The notes below the pieces were generated by a model. It searched no databases. It saw only the letters and a program-made list of their open reading frames with translations, and was not told the DNA's origin. From contig NZ_SDLT01000011.1 of NCBI RefSeq assembly GCF_004522235.1, positions 1-64,000 on the forward strand: a DNA stretch of 64,000 nt, in the 5' to 3' direction. The position numbers were made by a program, and so were the translations under genes. The DNA comes from Amycolatopsis nivea. GTDB lineage: Bacteria > Actinomycetota > Actinomycetes > Mycobacteriales > Pseudonocardiaceae. Shown one piece after another: positions 46,933-55,718 of the stretch. The first letter of the stretch is position 1; each line of letters begins with the position of its first letter.

Positions 46933-46991
46933 GACTCCTCCGGCCGCAACCCCTCTCGCCTGGCCACTGTAACGCCGAAGATCGTGGGGAA

Positions 46992-48140
46992 TTACCGACG
47001 CGAGTCGGTACTCAGTCGCTCCCGGCGCAGCGCGTACAGCGCGATGCCGAGGCCAACCACGGTGAGGACCGCGGCCAGCAGATAAATCGACTGCGGCGCA
47101 CGGGCGATCACCTGCCCGCCCAGCAGCCCCGCGACCGCGGCGGCCAGCTGAAACCCGGACGCGTTGACCGCTACCGCCAGCGTCGGAGCGCTGCTGCCCG
47201 CGGCGATCACCCGCGCCTGCATTCCCGGGACGATCCCGAAGGCAAGCATCCCGAGCACGAACACCAACCCGATCATCACCGGTTTGACCGGGCTGCCCAG
47301 CCACGCCGCCGCCAGCGCGACCACTAGCGCGGCCAGCATCCAGGCCAGCGACGGCAGCAGTGCCCGGTCCGCCCACCGCCCGCCAAGGTAGTTGCCCGCG
47401 ACCGCGCCGACCCCGTAAAGAACCAGCAGCACCGGAAGCAGCTCGCTGCTGAATCCACTGACGTCGGTGAGCAATGGCGCGATATACGTAAAAACGGTCA
47501 CCACGCCCACGTTGCCGAGCACGGTCAGGCCGATTGCCTGCCAGACGTTGCGATCGGCCAGTACCCGCAACTCCCCGCGCACCGACCCGGCCGCGGGCTG
47601 GGCCGGAACGAACCGCAGCACGAGCAGCAGCGCGATCCCGCTGACCACGGCCACCGCCCCGAACGTCGCCCGCCAGCCAAGATGATGACCGAGCACCGTG
47701 CCGAGCGGACTGCCCGCGACGATGCCCAGGTTCAGCCCCATGGTCACCTTCGCGATGGTCGAAACCGCCTTTCCCGGCGGAGCCATCGACACGACAGTCG
47801 CGATCGCGACCGCGAAGAACGTCGCCACCACCAGCCCGGCGACGAACCGCGACACCACCGCGAGCGCGTAGCCCGGAGCGAGCGCCGACCCCAGATTGCC
47901 GGCCATGGACACCACGATCAGCCCCGCGATGAGCGGCTTGCGCGCGACCCGCGCGGTAGCCAGCGTGACCAGCGGGCCGCCGACGATCATCCCGATCGCG
48001 TAGGCGGTGACGAGCAGCCCGGCCGACCCGACCGAGACCGACAGCCCGGCGGCGACGTCGGGCAGGATGCCGGCGATCACGAACTCGCCGGTGGTGAGGC
48101 TGAAGACAACGAGCAGCAAGGAAAACACCGAGAGCGGCAC
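46992..48140 (-). CDS. MFS transporter, AraJ/DHA1 type
   Basis: A 382-residue, 12-helix efflux-type transporter. It begins LSVFSLLLVVFSLTTGEFVIAGILP (typical of the AraJ/YdhP branch), and has SRFVAGLVVATFFAVAIATV near 97 and a weak motif A, TLATARVARKPLIAG. It is divergent from a MarR regulator, and a 33-bp inverted repeat lies between them. That arrangement indicates inducible export of a toxic or phenolic compound. The LysR gene lies downstream. Confidence 0.9.
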   Translation of the reverse strand: MPLSVFSLLLVVFSLTTGEFVIAGILPDVAAGLSVSVGSAGLLVTAYAIGMIVGGPLVTLATARVARKPLIAGLIVVSMAGNLGSALAPGYALAVVSRFVAGLVVATFFAVAIATVVSMAPPGKAVSTIAKVTMGLNLGIVAGSPLGTVLGHHLGWRATFGAVAVVSGIALLLVLRFVPAQPAAGSVRGELRVLADRNVWQAIGLTVLGNVGVVTVFTYIAPLLTDVSGFSSELLPVLLVLYGVGAVAGNYLGGRWADRALLPSLAWMLAALVVALAAAWLGSPVKPVMIGLVFVLGMLAFGIVPGMQARVIAAGSSAPTLAVAVNASGFQLAAAVAGLLGGQVIARAPQSIYLLAAVLTVVGLGIALYALRRERLSTDSRR

Positions 48141-48152
48141 GGCACCCCACAG

Positions 48153-48185
48153 TAGTTCTAGTTCAAATGATTCGAACTAGAACTA
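48153..48185. promoter_or_regulatory. MarR operator between MFS and MarR genes
   Basis: Perfect 12-base arms, TAGTTCTAGTTC at 48153-48164 and its complement at 48174-48185, flank a 9-base centre. It starts 13 bases upstream of the MFS start codon and ends 36 bases before the MarR start, so a bound dimer would cover both promoters. Confidence 0.85.
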
Positions 48186-48220
48186 TCACAGCTCGAATCA
48201 GTTCCGCTAGACTCGGGCGC

Positions 48221-48643
48221 ATGGCAGGGACTCCGGGCGTGGACCGCGACGTGTGCAAACTGGTCCACCACCTCGCGCACACGCTGGATGTCCACGTGCG
48301 TCGCGTGGCCGAGCAGATGGGCCTGACGCCGAGCCAAGTGATCGCGTTGCGCGAACTGTCCGAGCCGATCACCGCGCGCGAACTGGCCGCCCGAATGGTG
48401 TGCGAAGCGTCGAACGCCACCTTCGTCCTGGACCGGCTCGAAGAGCAGGACCTGATCGAGCGTCAGCCGCACCCCGCGGACCGCCGGGCCAAACAGATCG
48501 TGCTGACCCCGGCAGGCAAACGCCGCCGCACCGAAGCACTACGCCACCTGGACGCGCGCTCCCCGCTGACGCCGCTCAGCCCGGCCCAGCAGGAATCCCT
48601 GCACGAACTGCTCCGCGCACTGATGCCCGACAGCACGGCCTAG
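48221..48643 (+). CDS. MarR-family transcriptional regulator
   Basis: A 140-residue repressor with the MarR winged helix: LTPSQVIALRELSEPITARELAARM (about 35-60, in parts), recognition helix ASNATFVLDRLEEQDLIER, and wing HPADRRAKQIVLTPAG. The ATG at 48221 is preferred over an open frame from 48167, which runs through the operator. It very likely represses itself and the divergent MFS pump through the 33-bp dyad. Confidence 0.93.
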   Translation: MAGTPGVDRDVCKLVHHLAHTLDVHVRRVAEQMGLTPSQVIALRELSEPITARELAARMVCEASNATFVLDRLEEQDLIERQPHPADRRAKQIVLTPAGKRRRTEALRHLDARSPLTPLSPAQQESLHELLRALMPDSTA

Positions 48644-48675
48644 TTCACCGGAAAGCCGACTTTCGTCGCCCCAAT

Positions 48676-48709
48676 AGGTCTGGACAACTCCGCGAGTGGT
48701 CTAGACAAT
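48676..48709 (+). promoter_or_regulatory. Two putative DasR operators (dre) of the chitinase gene
   Basis: AGTGGTCTAGACAAT (48695-48709) matches the dre core TGGTCTAGACCA at 11 of 12 positions. A weaker copy, AGGTCTGGACAA (48676-48687), lies 21 bases upstream in the same orientation. The strong site ends 38 bases before the start codon. Confidence 0.82.
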
Positions 48710-48747
48710 ATGTGCCCAGAGGGTCGCATCGGACCGGAGGAACCGCA

Positions 48748-50508
48748 ATGAAGCGTGCTCGTTTCCTCGTCGTGCTCCTGCTAGCCGCAGCCGGACTGGT
48801 CGTCGGCGGGCCAGCGCAGGCGGCGAACCTGCTCGCCAACCCCGGTTTCGAAGCCGGTTCGACCTCCGGCTGGACCTGCCCCGCAGGCGCGGCCGTGAAG
48901 ACGCCAGTGCACTCGGGCAGCTACGCCCTAGCCGTCACCCCCGGTGCCTCTGACCAGGGCCAATGCACCCAAACAGTCTCCGTGCGCCCGAACACGACCT
49001 ACACGGTTTCCGCCTGGGCCCAAGGCTCCCCGGTCTACCTAGGCGTCACCGGCGGCTCGTCCACCTGGACGAACGCCTCCGCCTACAGCCAGCTCTCGCT
49101 GTCCTTCACCACCACCGCGACCCAGACGTCCGCCGAGCTGTACCTGCACGGCTGGTACGGCGCCGGTACGTACTACGCCGACGACGTAGTCCTCGACGGC
49201 CCAGGCGGCGACACCCCGGGCGCCCCCGGCACCCCAGGCACGCCAACCGTCGGCACTGTCACCAACACGTCAATCGCCCTGAACTGGACCGCGGCCGCAG
49301 GCACCGTGGCCGGCTACCGCGTCTACGAAGACAACACCCTGCGCGCCACCGTCACCGGAACTACCACGACGCTCTCCGGCCTGGCCCCCTGCACCTCGCA
49401 CAGCTACTCGATCACCTCCTACAACGACAAGGCCGAATCCGCCCACACCCCAGCGGTTTCCGCCACGACCGGCGGCTGTACCAGCACCGGCCTGCCCAAA
49501 CACGCACTGATCGGCTACGTCCACGCAAGCTTCGCGAACGGCTCGGGCTACCTGAAACTCGCCGACGTCCCCGCCGCGTGGGACATCATCGACCTGGCCT
49601 TCGCCGAACCAACGTCGGTGACCTCGGGCGATATCCGCTTCAACCGCTGCTCGGTTACCGAATGCCCCGGGGTAGAAAGCGACGCGGACTTCATCGCCGC
49701 GATCCGCGCGAAGCAGGCACAAGGCAAGAAGATCCTGATCTCGATCGGCGGCCAAAACGGCGAAGTCCAGCTCACCACCACCGCCGCCCGCGACAACTTC
49801 GTCAACTCAGTCGCGGCGATCATCGACAAATACGGCCTCGACGGTCTGGACGTCGACTTCGAAAGCCAGTCCCTGTCCCTGAACTCGGGCGACACGGACT
49901 TCCACAACCCGACCACCCCGGTGATCGTCAACCTGATCTCGGCCTTGAAAACGTTGAAAGCCCGCTACGGAGCCAAATTCGTCCTGACGATGGCCCCAGA
50001 AACATTCTTCGTCCAGGTGGGCTACCAGTTCTACGGAGGCGCAGGCGGCGGCGACAGCCGAACCGGCGCGTACCTGCCGGTGATCTATGCCTTGCGCGAT
50101 TCGCTGACGGTCCTGCATGTCCAGGACTACAATTCCGGCCCAGTCATGGGATTGGACAACCAGTACCACACTATGGGCGGCGCGGACTTCCTGATCGCGA
50201 TGACCGACATGCTGAAGTCCGGCTTCAAAGTCGCGAACACCGGCCAGACCTTCCCGGGCCTCCGAGAAGACCAAATCGCCGTCGGCCTGCCCGCTGCGGT
50301 CAGTGCAGGCAACGGCTATGTCTCCCCGGCAGAAGTCCAAACCGCCGTGACCTGCCTGGCCCACGGATCGGGTTGCGGCTCGTACACCCTGCGCGGCGGG
50401 CCTTCACCTGCATTGCGCGGGTTGATGACTTGGTCGGTGAACTGGGATCGGTACTACGGCTGGGCTTTCCAGAACGCACACCGACCGTTCCTGGACGGTC
50501 TTGGCTGA
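48748..50508 (+). CDS. Secreted GH18 chitinase with CBM and FnIII domains
   Basis: Hydrolyses chitin outside the cell. The 586-residue precursor has a signal peptide (1-26), a CBM4/16-like beta-sandwich (about 28-148, LLANPGFEAGSTSGW), a Gly/Pro linker, a fibronectin type III domain (about 160-245) and a GH18 barrel. The catalytic motif DGLDVDFE is at residues 365-372 with proton donor Glu372; the barrel ends with LMTWSVNWDRY. This layout fits subfamily A/C chitinases such as ChiC-type Streptomyces enzymes. A GGAGG ribosome site precedes the ATG. Confidence 0.96.
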   Translation: MKRARFLVVLLLAAAGLVVGGPAQAANLLANPGFEAGSTSGWTCPAGAAVKTPVHSGSYALAVTPGASDQGQCTQTVSVRPNTTYTVSAWAQGSPVYLGVTGGSSTWTNASAYSQLSLSFTTTATQTSAELYLHGWYGAGTYYADDVVLDGPGGDTPGAPGTPGTPTVGTVTNTSIALNWTAAAGTVAGYRVYEDNTLRATVTGTTTTLSGLAPCTSHSYSITSYNDKAESAHTPAVSATTGGCTSTGLPKHALIGYVHASFANGSGYLKLADVPAAWDIIDLAFAEPTSVTSGDIRFNRCSVTECPGVESDADFIAAIRAKQAQGKKILISIGGQNGEVQLTTTAARDNFVNSVAAIIDKYGLDGLDVDFESQSLSLNSGDTDFHNPTTPVIVNLISALKTLKARYGAKFVLTMAPETFFVQVGYQFYGGAGGGDSRTGAYLPVIYALRDSLTVLHVQDYNSGPVMGLDNQYHTMGGADFLIAMTDMLKSGFKVANTGQTFPGLREDQIAVGLPAAVSAGNGYVSPAEVQTAVTCLAHGSGCGSYTLRGGPSPALRGLMTWSVNWDRYYGWAFQNAHRPFLDGLG

Positions 50509-50633
50509 GGGACCTCCCGAGCGAGTTCTGCTCCGCGTTCACTACGCTGACGCCCCGTGGCAGGGGCTCAGAAAGTGAGTGCCCGGACGCCCGGCCGACG
50601 GATGAAACCGTTCACCAATGCCCAGGACGGACC

Positions 50634-51791
50634 GTGAGCGAATACCAGTACTACGAGTTCCTGGCGATCGACCGGCCACTGGATGACAGCGAACAAGCTG
50701 CGGTCCGGTCGCTGTCGACCCGGGCGCGGATCACCTCCACCAGCTTCGTGAACGAATACCACTGGGGCGACTTCAAGGGCGACCCGCGCCATCTGATGGA
50801 GCGCTACTACGACGCGCACTTGTATCTCGCCAACTGGGGCACCCACCAGGTGATGTTCCGCCTGCCGTGCGATCTCCTCGATCCCGAAGCAGTCGAGGAC
50901 TACTGCACCGATGACGGGGTAAGCGCCTGGGTCACGGGCGAATTCATCGTGCTCAGCCTCAGCAGCGAAGACGACGCCGGTGATTTCGACTTCGACTACG
51001 AACCGCAGGCCTTGCTGTCAGCGATCGCCGGAGTTCGCGCCGAACTCGCCGCCGGTGATCTCCGCCCGCTCTATCTCGCCTGGCTGGCCGCCTACGGCAC
51101 GTGGGAACGCGACGAGGACGCTTTCGACGACGAGGCCAATGACGACCTCGAACCGCCGGTTCCGCCTGGGCTTGGCACGCTCACCGCGCCGCAGCGGGCG
51201 CTGGCGGACTTTCTCCGCCTCGACGACGCCCTGCTCGCGACCGCAGCTGAAACATCTCCACCGCTTGACGAGGCAGCGGACGACCTCTCCGCGTGGGTGG
51301 CTGGCCTGCCCGTTGCCGAGAAGGACCTGCTCCTGGCGCGGGTCATGCGGGGTGAGGCGGCACGGGCGCGGATGGAGTTGCTGCGCCGCTTCCGTGGCGA
51401 CACCGCTCCGGCCGCCCCCGCCCCGGCCCGGCGGACTGTGGCCGACCTGCTCGACAACGCGGCCGGGCGGCGAGCCGCCGGTGAGCGTCGGCTGGCCGCC
51501 AAGCGCGCCGAAGACGAGGCGCGCCGGGAACAGGCTCGCCTCGATGCCCGTGAGCAACGACTGGACGAGTTGGCGCGAGAGGCCGAAGCCGCGTGGTCAC
51601 GCGTCGAGGCGATGATCGCTACCCGGAAACCGGCCGAGTACGACGCCGCCGTCACTCTGCTCACCGATCTGCAAACCCTCGCCGAACGCGGTGGCCAGTA
51701 CGACACGTTCACCTTGCGCACCATCAGGTTGCGGCACACCCATGCCCGCAAATCCAGCCTCATCGAGCGCCTCGACCGGGCACGCATCTGA
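50634..51791 (+). CDS. Conserved actinobacterial protein next to TOTE primase relic
   Basis: A 385-residue cytoplasmic protein beginning MSEYQYYEFLAIDRPL. It has a conserved N-terminal domain (FVNEYHWGDFKGDP, LMERYYDAHLYLANWGTH, VTGEFIVLSLSS, about 35-115), an acidic middle and an Arg/Glu/Ala-rich, probably coiled-coil region (about 275-340). I recognise the family as occurring in actinobacteria beside SWIM zinc-finger or TOTE-type genes, without a known function. GTG start. It looks intact, while the gene 10 bases downstream is destroyed, so it may have lost its partner. Confidence 0.78.
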   Translation: MSEYQYYEFLAIDRPLDDSEQAAVRSLSTRARITSTSFVNEYHWGDFKGDPRHLMERYYDAHLYLANWGTHQVMFRLPCDLLDPEAVEDYCTDDGVSAWVTGEFIVLSLSSEDDAGDFDFDYEPQALLSAIAGVRAELAAGDLRPLYLAWLAAYGTWERDEDAFDDEANDDLEPPVPPGLGTLTAPQRALADFLRLDDALLATAAETSPPLDEAADDLSAWVAGLPVAEKDLLLARVMRGEAARARMELLRRFRGDTAPAAPAPARRTVADLLDNAAGRRAAGERRLAAKRAEDEARREQARLDAREQRLDELAREAEAAWSRVEAMIATRKPAEYDAAVTLLTDLQTLAERGGQYDTFTLRTIRLRHTHARKSSLIERLDRARI

Positions 51792-51801
51792 TCCGTCCAC
51801 G

Positions 51802-52506
51802 GTGGGCTCGGTGGATGACGATCTCCAATCCGCGACGGTCGAGGAGCTTGCCGAACTCCGTGCTTAGACAACGCAGTTGCGCACGGAGAACGCGCGGTTG
51901 CTGCGTCTGCTGGAGTTGACGCCGAAGCAGGCGGCTCCGCCCGGCCCAGCACAGACCGGCTTCTTCGAAGCGCAACCCGGCCCGGTCGACCGGCAATCGG
52001 CCCCGGACGTGAAGGTCGGCTTCTTCGCGGCCTTGTTCGCCGCACGCACCGACATTTACGCCACACGATGGGAGAACGCGCGTACTGGCAAAGCCGGTTG
52101 CTGCCAGCGGTCCGCGGCGGGTGACGCAAGGGCATCCCGCACGAGGATCGCGACTACCTGGCGCCGAGCAAGGACGTGCTGCGAACGCATCTGACCGGTG
52201 CCGCACATGCCGGGCTGTACCCGCTGTTGGACGGCTACTTGTGCTGGCGGCCGACTTCGACGGGCCGACGGTCATGCTGGATGCCCTGGCCTACCTGAAA
52301 GCCGCCAGGACGTGGTCGCTGCCAACGGCATTGCGCCCGTGCCCGCGGAGACGGCTCGGCGGCTTGGCACCGCCCTGTTGCGGGAGGCGATGGCGGTGCG
52401 TGGCCGCAGGGACCTGGCCAGCTACGATCGGCTCTTCCCGGCTCAGGACGTGCTGCGGCCGTCTACGAGCAACCATCCAGAAGTGCATCACGAAAACAGA
52501 CCCTGA
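51802..52506 (+). pseudogene. Decayed TOTE-conflict-system primase gene, N-terminal part
   Basis: Translation in changing frames gives pieces of an archaeo-eukaryotic primase (AEP-TOTE type): RTENARLLRLLELTPKQA with GPAQTGFF, FFAALFAARTDIYATRWENA, AAHAGLYPLLDG, AADFDGPTVMLDALAYL with the DFD metal motif, and RRLGTALLREAMAVRG with YDRLFPAQDVL. Damage includes an in-frame TAG at 51865, a one-base loss near 52100, a TGA replacing an expected Trp codon shortly after, a second frameshift near 52250 and a deleted block after LKAAR. The whole C-terminal helicase part is missing. It is non-functional. Confidence 0.8.
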
Positions 52507-52513
52507 ACGGAAA

Positions 52514-52544
52514 AGCCCTCTCGCTCACAATGACCGAGAGGGCT
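52514..52544 (-). terminator. Terminator of tRNA-Ala
   Basis: Perfect 10-base arms (52514-52523 and 52535-52544) with an 11-base loop, followed on the minus strand by a run of T. It lies 29 bases beyond the tRNA 3' end. Confidence 0.85.
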
Positions 52545-52572
52545 GCCGAAGAACACGAAACCAAATTTGTTG

Positions 52573-52645
52573 TGGAGCTGAGGGGAATCGAACCCCTGAC
52601 CTTCTCGATGCGAACGAGACGCGCTACCAACTGCGCTACAGCCCC
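52573..52645 (-). tRNA. alaT: tRNA-Ala (anticodon CGC)
   Basis: A 73-base gene folds into a full cloverleaf on the minus strand. The acceptor stem GGGGCTG pairs with CAGCTCC (one G-U), the D arm is GCGC-AGTTGGTA-GCGC, and the anticodon arm is TCTCG-TTCGCAT-CGAGA with anticodon CGC. The T arm is AGGGG-TTCGAAT-CCCCT and the discriminator base is A. The 3' CCA is not encoded. It reads GCG alanine codons. The decayed primase gene lies on its 3' side. Confidence 0.96.
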
Positions 52646-52719
52646 TCAGGAGCGTGAGCCCCTGTTGTTCAGTGCTTGGAAAGCTTAGCAGCGCCCTCCA
52701 GGCACCGAACAACGGGGGG

Positions 52720-53538
52720 TCACTCTCCGACCGCCCGGCGGTACGGGCCCGCGGTGGGCTCGGCGAGTTCCTCGAAAGCGGGGTCTTCGTCGTCCAGGTC
52801 GACCACGACTGCCTGCCGGCGAATGCGGGACATCGGGGACGGTTTGCGCTCCACGATGTCGCGCGGCACCTCGGGTGCGACGACCTCGACGTCCTCCTCT
52901 TCCTCCTCCTCGAAGGAGTCGTACGCCTCGTAGGCAGGAGCGGGAGCCGTCGTCGCGTAGCGGGCCATCCGGCGCTGCCGGATCTCGTTCTCTATGCGGA
53001 CCTGTCGGCGGAGGTACACGAGGTAGCCGACGAGGGCGATGTCCACCGCGGCGTGCGCCCACCACGCGAGCGAGATGGCGAATCCGGCGATCGCGGCCGT
53101 GACGACGGCGGCGATCAGCAGGATCACGACCACCCGCTGGCGGAACGCGTACTTGGCCTTGGCCGCGATCTCCGCTGCCTCCGGGTCGAAGCCGCCCCGG
53201 CCGGGCCGGTAACTGCGGCGTTCGCGGCGCGGTTCGGCGGCCCGTTCCGCGCGCGAAGGCTGCGGAAGCGGCTCCGGTTCGGGTTCGGGCTCGGCGTCCA
53301 GGTCAGCGTCGAGCTCCGCCTCGAGTTCGGCGAGGTCATCCTCCACCGAAGGATTCGCATGGTCGGACATGGCGTCGTCCTCCTGTCCCTCGTTGCGAGC
53401 ACTGCCCCTTCGCACTACCCGGGCGGCCAGCGCGGAGGTTGGCGTCCGCGCGACTTGCTGGCGTTTGCGAGCCACCATGGGCACGAGAACGACGAGCCAT
53501 GCCGCGGCGAGCGCGACGATGATCACCGAACTGGGCAT
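52720..53538 (-). CDS. glpR: Gephyrin-like molybdotransferase receptor GlpR
   Basis: A 272-residue membrane protein. One helix at the N-terminus (SSVIIVALAAAWLVVLVPMV), a long acidic, proline-rich cytoplasmic stretch (AELEAELDADLDAEPEPEP, about 70-92), then two central helices (about 130-180) and an acidic C-terminal tail with an EEEEEEDVEVV run. The order matches GlpR, the membrane receptor of the gephyrin-like Glp that links the SepF/FtsZ divisome to polar growth in Corynebacterium. glp and a RimJ-like gene lie just upstream, as in mycobacteria. Confidence 0.85.
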   Translation of the reverse strand: MPSSVIIVALAAAWLVVLVPMVARKRQQVARTPTSALAARVVRRGSARNEGQEDDAMSDHANPSVEDDLAELEAELDADLDAEPEPEPEPLPQPSRAERAAEPRRERRSYRPGRGGFDPEAAEIAAKAKYAFRQRVVVILLIAAVVTAAIAGFAISLAWWAHAAVDIALVGYLVYLRRQVRIENEIRQRRMARYATTAPAPAYEAYDSFEEEEEEDVEVVAPEVPRDIVERKPSPMSRIRRQAVVVDLDDEDPAFEELAEPTAGPYRRAVGE

Positions 53539-53699
53539 CTCCCGTCACCTCCCCCGATCCTCTGCTGTAGTCACGCTAGCCACAACAGTCACACAGGAGG
53601 CGCAGACTCGCCGGGTTCGATCACGAAAATGCATCACCGCATTAGGTGAATCTCACATGATGTGGTAACGCGTGATCGCACTGGGACGCGTAGTCACCG

Positions 53700-54359
53700 T
53701 CAGGCCAGCTCGGCGCGTCCGGACGCCACCAGCCGGGACACCAGGCCGTTGCCGGTCTCCTCTTTCGTCACGGCGAAACACAGGTGGTCACGCCAGGCGC
53801 CTGCGACGTCGAGGTACCGCTCGAACAGCCCTTCCTGCCGATATCCGGCCTTGGTGAGCACGCGGATGCTGGCGTTGTTCTCCGGCCGCACGGTCGCTTC
53901 GAGCCGGTGCAGGCCGGCGACATCGAAAGCGTGATCTGTCACGAGCGCGACGGCCGCGGTGGCCACGCCTCCCCGGACGATCTCGGACGACACCCAATAC
54001 CCGATCCAGGCCGACCGGAGTGCGGCGCGGATCACATTACCGACAGTGATCTGCCCCGCGAACTTTCCGTCAACCGTGATCGTGAACGGCAGGCACTGCC
54101 CGCGCCGCGCGAGCCCGCGCAGCGCCGCCCACTGCGACGGCCACGACCAGAACGCGTTGCGGTCCGCCCACGGCCCGATCCCGGTCGGCTCCCACTCCTC
54201 GAGGTGCTCGCGGTCGCGCAGCCGGACGCGGCTCCACTCGCCGGCGTCGCGCAGCCGCACCGGGCGTACAGCGAGCACGCCTGCCGGGATCCGCAGGGGG
54301 CCGAGCGTGGCGGGCCAGCCGGGGTGCCGGTTTTCGACCGAGTCGGCGAGTGCGGCCAC
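53700..54359 (-). CDS. RimJ-type GNAT N-acetyltransferase
   Basis: A 219-residue GNAT enzyme. The core ITVGNVIRAALRSAWIGYWVSSE, then GGVATAAVALVTDHAFDVAGLHRLEA and NASIRVLTKAGYRQEGLFERYLDVAG (about 118-185, quoted in parts) fit the RimJ/RimL branch that acetylates protein N-termini. It begins at GTG three bases after the glp stop, so it is in the galU-glp operon. The true substrate is not proved. Confidence 0.9.
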   Translation of the reverse strand: MAALADSVENRHPGWPATLGPLRIPAGVLAVRPVRLRDAGEWSRVRLRDREHLEEWEPTGIGPWADRNAFWSWPSQWAALRGLARRGQCLPFTITVDGKFAGQITVGNVIRAALRSAWIGYWVSSEIVRGGVATAAVALVTDHAFDVAGLHRLEATVRPENNASIRVLTKAGYRQEGLFERYLDVAGAWRDHLCFAVTKEETGNGLVSRLVASGRAELA

Positions 54360-54362
54360 GGA

Positions 54363-55718
54363 TCAGGCGCGCTGGGCGAGGAAGGTGACCTTGACCTGGT
54401 CGCCCGCGGCCACCTCGGTGAGATCCTCCTCGACGGTGATGAGGCAGTTGGCCTCGGCCAGCGACGCGAGCAGATGCGCACCCGACGTCCCGAGCGGCTG
54501 CACCAGGTACTCGCCGTTCGCCTCGTCGCGCAGCAGCTGGCCGCGCAGGTAGCCGCGGCGGCCCTTCGTCGAGGTGATCGACGAAAGCAGCCTCGCGCCG
54601 ACCACCCGGCGGTGCGGGTTGCGCGTGCCGCGCGCGGTGCGGATCAGCGGCCGTACCAGCACCTCGAACACCACGAGCGCGCTCATCGGGTTGCCCGGGA
54701 TGAGGAAGGTCGGCACCGAGTCCGGGCCGAGCCTGCCGAAGCCCTGCACCGAGCCGGGGTGCATCGCGACCCTCGTCAGGTCGATGTGCCCGAGGTCGGA
54801 CAGCGCGGCGTGCACCTCGTCGCCGGAAGACCCGCCTGCCCCGCCCGCGACGACCACGATCTCGGACATCAGCAGCCGTCCTTCGACGACCTCGCGCAGC
54901 CGCTTCGGGTCGCCCGGCACGATGCCGACCCGGCTCACCTCGGCGCCCGCGTCGCGAGCGGCCGCGGCCAGCGCGTACGAGTTGACGTCGTAGACCTGGC
55001 CGACCGACGGCGTGCGGTCGATGTCCACGAGCTCGTCGCCAACCGACACGATCGAGACCCGCGGCCGGGGGTAGACCAGCACCTTCGCGCGGCCGACCGC
55101 GGCGAGCAGCCCGACCTGCGCGGAGCCGATGGTGTCGCCCTTGCGCACCGCGACGTCGCCGATCTGCACGTCCTCGCCGGTCCGGCGCACGTAGCCGGCC
55201 GACGGCACGGACCGGGTGATGGTGACCTTCGCCTGGTGGCCGTCGGTGTAAGCGGTCGGGACGACGGCGTCCGCGAGCGTGGGCAGCGGCGCGCCAGTGT
55301 CGACCCGCACCGCCTGGCCCGGCTGCAGCCGTCGCGGCTGACGCGAGCCAGCCGGGATCTCGCCGACGACCGGCAGCTGGACCGGTTCCTGTCCGGCGGT
55401 CTGCACGTCGACGCTCCGGACCGCGTAGCCGTCCACTGCCGCCTGGTCGAACCCGGGCAGCGCGTGCTCGGCGACGACCTCCTCCGCGCAGAGCAGACCC
55501 TGCGCTTCGGAGATCGCGACGCGAACCGGACGCGGGCGCACGGCGGCGTCGAGGGTCAGCGCGATCTGCTCGTCGACCGAGCGGAAATCGCCGGTCTCGG
55601 CGGATTCTTCCGTCGAGGCAACGATTTCCGCCGATTCCGCCGCGGCGACGGCCTGAACCGCCGGTTCGGGCACGTCTTCGGTCGGGACGGCAGGGGTGGA
55701 ATCGAGGGAGTCCGTCAT
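54363..55718 (-). CDS. glp: Gephyrin-like molybdotransferase Glp (MoeA-type)
   Basis: A 451-residue MoeA/gephyrin-family protein. Residues 1-50 are an acidic extension. The MoeA core follows with DQAAVDGYAVRS (about 90), VDTGAPLPTLADAVV (about 138), the MPT-binding SIVSVGDELVD (about 222), VAGGAGGSSGDEV (about 290) and HPGSVQGFGRL (about 319). GGSSGDEV departs from the usual GG-S-GDxD/xxE of MoeA, and with glpR beside it this fits the division-linked Glp better than a pure molybdopterin enzyme. The ATG overlaps the galU stop by four bases. Confidence 0.88.
   Translation of the reverse strand: MTDSLDSTPAVPTEDVPEPAVQAVAAAESAEIVASTEESAETGDFRSVDEQIALTLDAAVRPRPVRVAISEAQGLLCAEEVVAEHALPGFDQAAVDGYAVRSVDVQTAGQEPVQLPVVGEIPAGSRQPRRLQPGQAVRVDTGAPLPTLADAVVPTAYTDGHQAKVTITRSVPSAGYVRRTGEDVQIGDVAVRKGDTIGSAQVGLLAAVGRAKVLVYPRPRVSIVSVGDELVDIDRTPSVGQVYDVNSYALAAAARDAGAEVSRVGIVPGDPKRLREVVEGRLLMSEIVVVAGGAGGSSGDEVHAALSDLGHIDLTRVAMHPGSVQGFGRLGPDSVPTFLIPGNPMSALVVFEVLVRPLIRTARGTRNPHRRVVGARLLSSITSTKGRRGYLRGQLLRDEANGEYLVQPLGTSGAHLLASLAEANCLITVEEDLTEVAAGDQVKVTFLAQRA

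Noticed and set aside
52506..52645. Integration (att) repeat of the tRNA-Ala 3' end
   Set aside because: I looked for a second copy of the T-arm/acceptor sequence elsewhere in the window and found none, and there is no integrase gene.
53539..53699. Possible small gene or RNA between glpR and the acetyltransferase gene
   Set aside because: Only short frames and no convincing hairpin; likely promoter of glpR.
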